From Vicinamibacteria bacterium (GTDB lineage Bacteria; Acidobacteriota; Vicinamibacteria; Vicinamibacterales; UBA2999), in NCBI GenBank assembly GCA_025938035.1, contig JAICQE010000156.1:1-10661 (forward strand): a stretch of DNA of 10,661 bases, in the 5' to 3' direction. A program made the position numbers and the translations under genes. The notes under the pieces are model-generated. The model was not told the DNA's origin, searched no databases, and was given only the letters and a program-made list of their open reading frames with translations. This document shows, piece after piece, positions 6,520-10,661 of this stretch. Within the stretch, counting starts at the first letter, position 1, and each line of letters opens with the position of its first letter.

Positions 6520-6612
6520 TAATGCAGAATTCAGAATGCAAAATGCAAAATGCAAAATGCAAAAAATGCAAAAAATGCAACGTCCTGCATTCAGCATTCA
6601 GCATTCTGAATG
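6520..6612. repeat. Heptad-repeat palindrome, copy 2 (REP/MITE-like, expanded left arm)
   Basis: The left arm begins exactly like copy 1 and continues as AATGCAA units, two of them lengthened to AATGCAAAA (6556-6573), up to 6580. The right arm holds CTGCATT, CAGCATT, CAGCATT and CTGAATG (6585-6612). The outer part pairs perfectly over 11 bp, ATTCAGAATGC (6529-6539) with GCATTCTGAAT (6601-6611). The A-runs suggest slippage expansion of the left arm. The element fills most of the 118-bp gap between the desaturase stop (6621) and the kinase start (6502). Confidence 0.88.
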
Positions 6613-6620
6613 ACCGGAAG

Positions 6621-7508
6621 TTAAGCTACGGCTTCCTCCGCCAGTGCGTCGTCCGGCGCTTCCTCGGGCAGCGGCTGCTTGATCTTGGCCAGCTTGATGT
6701 CCCACGCCAGTCCGAGGGCTTTCAGGGTGCTGATGCCCATCCAGTTCAGGTCGACTTCGTACCAGGCCAGGCCGTGCCGGGCGCTGGTCGGATGGGCGTG
6801 GTGGTTGTTGTGCCAGCCTTCGCCGAAGGTGAGGGCGGCGACCCACCAGTTGTTCGTCGAATCGTCCTTCGTCTTGAAGCGGCGGGACCCCCACTTATGT
6901 GTCGCGGAGTTCACCAGCCACGTGGCGTGCAGGCCGACGGTGGTCCGGAAGAAGATCCCCCACAGCACGTACGGGATTCCCCCCACGGCGAGCAGGATGA
7001 GACCGACGATCACGTTGGACGTCCAGTGCCATTTCGAGAGCCAGAGGTGAACGCGGTCGCGTGAGAGATCGGGCGCGTACTTGGACAGGACGTGCGCGTC
7101 GTGATGCAGGCCGCTGCCGGTGATGATCCAGCCCATGTGCGCCCACCACGTTCCCTCGCGCGGCGTGTGCGGATCGCCTTCGTGATCCGATTTCTGATGA
7201 TGGACGCGATGCGTCGCAACCCAGAAGATCGGCCCGCCCTCGAGTGCGAGCGTGCCGCACCAGGTCAGGAAGTATTCAACCCATTTGGTTGTCTTGTAGC
7301 TGCGGTGGGTGAGAAGGCGATGATAGGCCATCCCGATCCCGAGCATGCCGGCGGCGAAATACAGAACGACGGCGGTCGCGATCGCGCCCCAGTCGATGAA
7401 GAAGAACGCCGCCACTGCGAGCAGGTGGAACGCAGTCATCGCGACAGTCGTGATTGTGTTGATTCCCTGCTGGTACTTGCGGCCGTACATCAGCGTCGGT
7501 GTGACCAT
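6621..7508 (-). CDS. Membrane fatty-acid desaturase, acyl-CoA delta-9 desaturase-like
   Basis: The 295-residue product carries the three histidine boxes of class-I membrane desaturases: HRLLTHR at 63-69, HRVHH at 100-104 and HNNHH at 233-237, which hold the di-iron centre. Other typical blocks are GGPIFWVATHRVHHQKSD (91-108), DPHTPREGTWWAHMGW (112-127) and NSATHKWGSRRF (200-211). Hydrophobic segments lie at about 22-38, 42-60, 75-90 and 164-188, with an acidic tail EEAPDDALAEE at 282-292. Such enzymes put a double bond in saturated acyl chains and so adjust membrane fluidity; regiochemistry cannot be read from sequence. The ATG at 7508 has a purine-rich GAGAGGGG about 11 nt upstream (7520-7527); an in-frame ATG six codons later is possible. 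It lies upstream of, and in the same direction as, the membrane-sensing kinase and its regulator. Confidence 0.95.
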   Translation of the reverse strand: MVTPTLMYGRKYQQGINTITTVAMTAFHLLAVAAFFFIDWGAIATAVVLYFAAGMLGIGMAYHRLLTHRSYKTTKWVEYFLTWCGTLALEGGPIFWVATHRVHHQKSDHEGDPHTPREGTWWAHMGWIITGSGLHHDAHVLSKYAPDLSRDRVHLWLSKWHWTSNVIVGLILLAVGGIPYVLWGIFFRTTVGLHATWLVNSATHKWGSRRFKTKDDSTNNWWVAALTFGEGWHNNHHAHPTSARHGLAWYEVDLNWMGISTLKALGLAWDIKLAKIKQPLPEEAPDDALAEEAVA

Positions 7509-7559
7509 CGGACGAACGTCCCCTCTCTGGTGAGGTATCGGAAAAAAGCCTAGAGGACG

Positions 7560-7600
7560 ATATCAGGCCACGGCGCGACGCTCTGTAATACTTCTGTACT
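7560..7600 (-). promoter_or_regulatory. Candidate activator site and weak promoter upstream of the desaturase
   Basis: On the plus strand CTGTAAT (7583-7589), ACTT and CTGTACT (7594-7600) form two 7-bp direct half-sites with a 4-bp spacer. This is the geometry of PhoB boxes and, in general, of OmpR-family sites; the halves match the PhoB consensus CTGTCAT at 6 and 5 of 7 positions. On the minus strand the inner half-site contains TTACAG, followed after 17 bp by TGATAT (7565-7560). That would be a poor -35 and a fair -10, as expected for an activator-dependent promoter. The rest of the 129-bp gap (7509-7637) holds a T6 run at 7542-7547 with only a 4-bp stem before it, and the desaturase ribosome-binding site. 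Confidence 0.35.
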
Positions 7601-7637
7601 CGTGATAACTCGTTCGGCGTGAGCAGGTTGTCGGCGG

Positions 7638-8324
7638 CTAGCGGAACACGTGGTAGGGGTTGATTGGCGTGCCCTGCCACCACTTGCGGCCGGCGTTCAG
7701 TTGAAAAATTGCGAAGTGCAGGTGAGGCGCGTCCTCGGCGGCGTTCCCGGTGGAGCCGACGTAACCGATGACGTCGCCGCGGCGGAGTTGCTGCCCCTCG
7801 TGCAGACCCTTCGCGTAGCGGTCGAGGTGGGCGTAGTAGTAGCTGAACATCTCGCCGGGATCGAACACATAGATCGTCAGGCCGCCGGCGATGCTGGTGA
7901 ACAGCTTGGCGACCCGTCCGTCCTCCACCGCCCGCACGGGGGTGCCGCGGGAAGCCATGATGTCGAGCGCTTCATGCTTGCGAAGCCCGCCCGCCCGGCG
8001 TTCGTCGAATGTGTCGCGCAGCTGACTTCGTGAAACTCCCTGAACGGGCACGTCGAGCTGCCGCCGCTCGAGCAGCTCCACGACGTCGCCGCTCGTTTCG
8101 TTCGAGCCGGCAGTTGCCACAGGGGCTGGCGTTGCCGGCCCGACAGACCGAGCCGTCGGGACGGCGTCCGGCTGCGCTTCGTTCGCAACGGCCGCGAGCG
8201 CAGCCAGATGATCGACGCGCCAGATCAACGCGCCGGCCGTCAAGGCTCCGAGCGTAAAGGCCAGCCCGACCGTCAGAAGCAGGCGGCGGCGTTTTTCGAG
8301 ACGGACACGGTCCACACGCCGCAC
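7638..8324 (-). CDS. M23-family metallopeptidase (LytM-type peptidoglycan endopeptidase), membrane-anchored
   Basis: From a GTG start at 8324-8322 the product has 228 residues. It has a basic N-terminus, one membrane segment at about 15-35, an Ala/Pro-rich linker at 45-80 and a C-terminal LytM domain at about 88-225. Zinc ligands are present: His-117 and Asp-121 in KHEALDI, and His-203 in HLHF (201-204). His-166 in YYYAHLD is the usual catalytic-site histidine. M23 enzymes cut peptide cross-links in peptidoglycan, so an active periplasmic hydrolase is likely. The frame runs open to 8411, but that extension overlaps the upstream transpeptidase and is not protein-like. The GTG has an AGGGAG 8 nt upstream, which decides the start. 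It begins 5 nt after the transpeptidase stop, indicating an operon. A GTG three codons downstream is a weaker alternative. Confidence 0.92.
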   Translation of the reverse strand: MRRVDRVRLEKRRRLLLTVGLAFTLGALTAGALIWRVDHLAALAAVANEAQPDAVPTARSVGPATPAPVATAGSNETSGDVVELLERRQLDVPVQGVSRSQLRDTFDERRAGGLRKHEALDIMASRGTPVRAVEDGRVAKLFTSIAGGLTIYVFDPGEMFSYYYAHLDRYAKGLHEGQQLRRGDVIGYVGSTGNAAEDAPHLHFAIFQLNAGRKWWQGTPINPYHVFR

Positions 8325-8329
8325 GACGT

Positions 8330-9385
8330 CTACTCCCTGAACACCACCGCGGTGCCGGGCTGTGCCCAGGTCAGCAGCCGCGCCGCGTCCCAGTTGGTCA
8401 GGCGCACGCACCCGTGCGACTGCACGTGCCCGATGCGCGAGGGCTGCGGCGTGCCGTGAATGCCGTAGTGCTCCTTGCTCAAGTCAATCCACGCCACTCC
8501 GACGGGGTTATTCGGCCCGGACGGAATCGTCGCCTTCGAATGCGATGGGTTCGCGTCCCAGAAGAGGTCCGGGTTGTAATGGAACTTCGGCATCACCTGA
8601 ACGGTAGTGACTTTCCAGTTTCCGATCGGCAGCGGATCGCGCTCGCTCCCGGTCGTCACCGGCGCGTGAAAGACGACGCGCCCGGTCGCGTCCTCGACGG
8701 TGAGCGCGCTGGTCGATTTCGTCCCGGTAATCGTGAAGGCAGGTGCTTCGGTGGCGCCGCGGCGGCCGCGGCCCGCGGCCCTGCCGGCCGCCTGCTGATC
8801 GGCGGCGTTTCTGCCGCGTCCGCGTGCCTCAGGCGCCGGCGGCTGCGGCAGCTCGAAGGGTTCGACGTTCGGAACCATCAGTCGCGCGCCCGCCTGCGCG
8901 ATCGCCGCTCCGCCGTTCAACCGCTGCAGCAGCTGTGGACTTGCGTGGAACCGTTCGGCGACCGCTTCGAGCGCGTTCTGGTAGTGGAGCCGCTCGAGCT
9001 TCGACTGCGCCATCAGATCCGCCGGAATGTTCGGCGTGAACGGCCCGGCGACATCCGCCTCTCGCACCACGTATTCGATCAACGTGGGCTGGTTGCCCGT
9101 CGCCTCCGTCAGCTGCTGGCGGGTCTGCTCATCGATTTGTCCGGATTCTCCCAGCCCCTTGGCGCGCTGGAATGCCGCGACGGCGCGTTTGAGGTTCGCG
9201 CCGGCACGTCCATCGATTTCACCCGGAGAGAAGCCAGCGCGGTCGAGCATGACCTGAACCGCCAGGGTCTCGTCCGATGTGCCGCTGGTCGGCACGGGTC
9301 GCGCGGCTGTGCTGCGTGCGGAAGGTGCCTGCGCGAGCGCAGCCGTTCCGGCGAGGAGGGACAGGATGATCACCATAATTTTCAT
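8330..9385 (-). CDS. Secreted L,D-transpeptidase (YkuD) with peptidoglycan-binding and LysM-like domains
   Basis: The 351-residue product begins with a signal peptide (about 1-20, cleavage probably near AALAQA). A PG_binding_1-like domain follows at about 38-95 ([20 protein letters not shown], then [11 protein letters not shown] and DEQTRQQL). A LysM-like stretch spans about 130-173 ([23 protein letters not shown], then LMVPN), and a low-complexity Ala/Gly/Arg linker lies at 183-210. The YkuD catalytic domain at about 216-350 has the core His-310 in GIHGTP and Cys-326 in [13 protein letters not shown]-transpeptidases make 3-3 cross-links in peptidoglycan or attach proteins to it; the exact reaction cannot be told from sequence. 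The ATG at 9385 gives a good signal peptide; ATG codon 4 is an alternative. It forms an operon with the M23 hydrolase, pairing a cross-link maker with a cross-link cutter. I see no clear promoter upstream. Confidence 0.95.
   Translation of the reverse strand: MKIMVIILSLLAGTAALAQAPSARSTAARPVPTSGTSDETLAVQVMLDRAGFSPGEIDGRAGANLKRAVAAFQRAKGLGESGQIDEQTRQQLTEATGNQPTLIEYVVREADVAGPFTPNIPADLMAQSKLERLHYQNALEAVAERFHASPQLLQRLNGGAAIAQAGARLMVPNVEPFELPQPPAPEARGRGRNAADQQAAGRAAGRGRRGATEAPAFTITGTKSTSALTVEDATGRVVFHAPVTTGSERDPLPIGNWKVTTVQVMPKFHYNPDLFWDANPSHSKATIPSGPNNPVGVAWIDLSKEHYGIHGTPQPSRIGHVQSHGCVRLTNWDAARLLTWAQPGTAVVFRE
8333..8338 (-). promoter_or_regulatory. Ribosome-binding site that sets the M23 peptidase GTG start
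   Basis: AGGGAG on the minus strand lies 8 nt before the GTG at 8324. It is the clearest Shine-Dalgarno in the window and overlaps the last codons of the L,D-transpeptidase, implying translational coupling. Confidence 0.7.
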
Positions 9386-9420
9386 GCACGCATGAAGTGC
9401 AAATGCCGAACCTGTCCGCC

Positions 9421-9441
9421 GGAACGCCTTAACGGCGTTCC
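9421..9441. repeat. REP-like hairpin in the divergent gap before the cysteine-cluster gene
   Basis: GGAACGCC (9421-9428) and GGCGTTCC (9434-9441) pair perfectly around a 5-nt loop. The first 12 bases match the start of the hairpin at 10589-10600 at 9 of 12 positions, suggesting the same repeat family. It lies between the transpeptidase start (9385) and the plus-strand gene. No T-run follows, so a terminator role is unlikely. Confidence 0.6.
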
Positions 9442-9474
9442 TTGATGTTCTGGGTCTTCGTTATGCTGGAAGTG

Positions 9475-10599
9475 ATGAGCTCGCCGGTTTTCGCGCTGAG
9501 CATTCACGCCGACTACCAGTGCCGTCATTCGGGCGCGTGCTGTACCGCCGACTGGGACGTGCCCGTCGAGCTCCCCGTGTATCGGTCGCTCGACGAACAG
9601 GTGCGCCGCGGTTTGCTTCGCGTTGTTCCCGCTGCCGAGCCGCTGCCTCCATTCATCGTCGAACCCGATCTGCCCGATGGGGCCGCGGCAATGCTGGAAC
9701 GCACGCACCGTGGCGACTGCGTCTTCTTCGAACGCGATTCCCACTTGTGCGTCGTCCATCGCGACGCCGGCGAGCAGGCGCTGCCGGCCACCTGCCGTCA
9801 CTTTCCCCGTCTGGCCGTTGCCGACGCGCGCGGAACGTTCGTGACGCTCTCGCATTTCTGTCCAACGGCGGCGTCGATGCTGTTTCGGGAGGACGTCGGG
9901 CTGGAGATCGTCCAACGGCCGGCAGCGTTTCCGCCCGCTGATTACGACGGGCTCACGGTGACCACGGACGATCTGCCCCCGCTACTGTCGCCGTCGATGC
10001 TGATGGATCCGGACGGATACTCGGCGTGGGAGCGTCATATGGTGCGCAGGTGTGCCGCGGACACGATGCCTGAGTCCGTTGTCGCGACGCTTGCCGCAGA
10101 TGCCTCGCGGCTCAGGACCTGGCGTCCGGGTGGTATCGCATTGGCCGAGGCGGTCCGTCTGCTGCCGGAAGCGTTGACGCCCGCAGCGTCCCACTCGTCG
10201 CTTGCCGGAAGTCATGGCCTGCGAAGCGAAGTCGTGGACGCCATTCCCGACGATCTCAAACCCGCGGCGGACGAAGACGGACTGGAGGAGGCGTATCGCG
10301 ATCACGTGCGCCCTTCGTGGAGTGCCTTTGCGCGTCCGATCAATCGCTACCTGGCCGCGAAGGCGTTCGCCTCGTGGACGGCGTATCAGGGCCGCGGCGT
10401 TGCCACGATCGTGCGCGGCCTCGATGCGGCGCTGGCGCTGGTGCGAATCGAAAGCGCGCGTCAATGTCGCGACGCTGCCCGAGCGCTCGATCGTGATCTG
10501 CTGCTCGAGGCGTTTCGCAGCACCGACTTCGCGCTCAACCACCTGGCGATAGGCGAGGATCTGGCTGCCGTCTGGTCGCGCGTCGAGGGGCACCCCTGA
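9475..10599 (+). CDS. YkgJ/FliB-like cysteine-cluster protein (putative zinc/iron-chelating, CxxCxxCC-type)
   Basis: From the ATG at 9475 the product has 374 residues. The N-terminal 135 residues hold a spaced cysteine set typical of this family: Cys-16, Cys-22 and Cys-23 in CRHSGACC, Cys-82 and Cys-92 in CVFFERDSHLCVVH, Cys-107 in ATCRHFPR and Cys-129 in SHFCP. The family is annotated as zinc/iron-chelating, and FliB, a flagellin lysine N-methylase, is a long relative. No flagellar gene is nearby, so a methylase role is not supported. The remaining 240 residues are mostly helical and unrecognised, with Cys-193 and Cys-331 scattered. The start is uncertain: in-frame TTG 9442, ATG 9445 and ATG 9463 lie upstream. 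I preferred 9475 because the upstream ones add a hydrophobic stretch (MFWVFVML) abutting the hairpin, but no good Shine-Dalgarno decides it. The stop codon TGA lies in the loop of a REP-like hairpin. Confidence 0.85.
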   Translation: MSSPVFALSIHADYQCRHSGACCTADWDVPVELPVYRSLDEQVRRGLLRVVPAAEPLPPFIVEPDLPDGAAAMLERTHRGDCVFFERDSHLCVVHRDAGEQALPATCRHFPRLAVADARGTFVTLSHFCPTAASMLFREDVGLEIVQRPAAFPPADYDGLTVTTDDLPPLLSPSMLMDPDGYSAWERHMVRRCAADTMPESVVATLAADASRLRTWRPGGIALAEAVRLLPEALTPAASHSSLAGSHGLRSEVVDAIPDDLKPAADEDGLEEAYRDHVRPSWSAFARPINRYLAAKAFASWTAYQGRGVATIVRGLDAALALVRIESARQCRDAARALDRDLLLEAFRSTDFALNHLAIGEDLAAVWSRVEGHP

Positions 10600-10638
10600 A
10601 GGGGCGCCCTACGTGTCGGGCGCTCCTTCAGGAGTGCC
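10587..10638. repeat. Inverted pair of REP-like hairpins (BIME-like doublet)
   Basis: Hairpin A spans 10587-10610: GGGGCACCCC, loop TGAA, GGGGCGCCCT, with one A-C mismatch. Hairpin B spans 10619-10638: GGCGCTCC, loop TTCA, GGAGTGCC, with one G-T wobble. The reverse complement of B equals A (10589-10608) at 18 of 20 positions, and the two differences are a compensatory pair (C-G to T-A). A 10-nt spacer separates them. The last three sense codons and the stop of the cysteine-cluster gene lie inside A. The remaining 23 bp to the window edge are unassigned. Confidence 0.85.
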
Positions 10639-10661
10639 AACATCGAAGGTCGCGATCACCG

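Noticed and set aside
7542..7565. T6 run on the minus strand after the M23 peptidase, considered as an intrinsic terminator.
   Set aside because: The only stem before it is 4 bp (GCCT/AGGC) with a long loop, too weak to call.
8325..8411. N-terminal extension of the M23 peptidase to an ATG at 8411.
   Set aside because: It would overlap the transpeptidase by about 80 bp, looks unlike a protein N-terminus, and a GTG with a strong ribosome-binding site lies at 8324.
8414..9445. Plus-strand open frame of 343 codons opposite the L,D-transpeptidase.
   Set aside because: Its composition is dominated by Arg, it has no motifs, and the opposite strand has a signal peptide and an intact YkuD active site.
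10609..10661. Possible 3' end of a minus-strand gene at the right edge: one frame reads VIATFDVGTPEGAPDT then TAG at 10609-10611; another ends at TGA in the loop of hairpin B (10628-10630).
   Set aside because: Only 10-16 codons are visible, two frames are open, and both run through the REP-like repeat. Coding cannot be supported without sequence beyond the edge.

Overview
The window is GC-rich bacterial chromosome with short intergenic gaps. It carries ten genes, mostly housekeeping and cell-envelope functions, and no rRNA, tRNA, CRISPR array, transposase or phage gene that I can see. The Gram-negative-style envelope set (HtpX, a YkuD L,D-transpeptidase with an M23 peptidase, an acyl-CoA-type desaturase), the GC-rich codon use and the small hairpin repeats between genes would fit a soil-type lineage such as Acidobacteriota. 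That placement is an inference and has not been tested.

Layout. On the minus strand at 1-657 is the 5' part of a two-domain rhodanese, cut by the window edge before its catalytic cysteine. Upstream of it are a strong hairpin (667-694) and the htpX protease gene (700-1596). A 127-bp divergent region (1597-1723) holds a promoter overlapped by an inverted repeat and leads to a plus-strand MocR/GntR regulator with an aminotransferase-like domain (1724-3082). This gene converges on a minus-strand LOR/SDH (TIGR00300-type) gene, probably an ornithine cyclodeaminase (3121-4335).

A co-directional minus-strand block follows. In transcription order it is a membrane fatty-acid desaturase (7508 to 6621), a histidine kinase with almost no extracytoplasmic part (6502 to 5606), an OmpR-type response regulator (5609 to 4899, ATGA overlap with the kinase) and a small membrane-anchored protein (4889 to 4413). 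Two related heptad-repeat palindromes (4350-4415 and 6520-6612) bracket the kinase-regulator-small-protein trio. A direct repeat with an 11-bp period, resembling a PhoB/OmpR-type site, lies upstream of the desaturase (7583-7600). Together these suggest a membrane-lipid sensing module analogous in layout to Bacillus des-desK-desR, but built from an OmpR-family regulator. This is the most interesting hypothesis in the window.

Further right, also on the minus strand, are an L,D-transpeptidase (9385 to 8330) and an M23 peptidase (8324 to 7638) that form a tight two-gene peptidoglycan-remodelling operon. Last is a plus-strand YkgJ-like cysteine-cluster gene (9475-10599). It is bracketed by REP-like hairpins (9421-9441 and an inverted pair at 10587-10638), and its stop codon sits in the loop of one of them.
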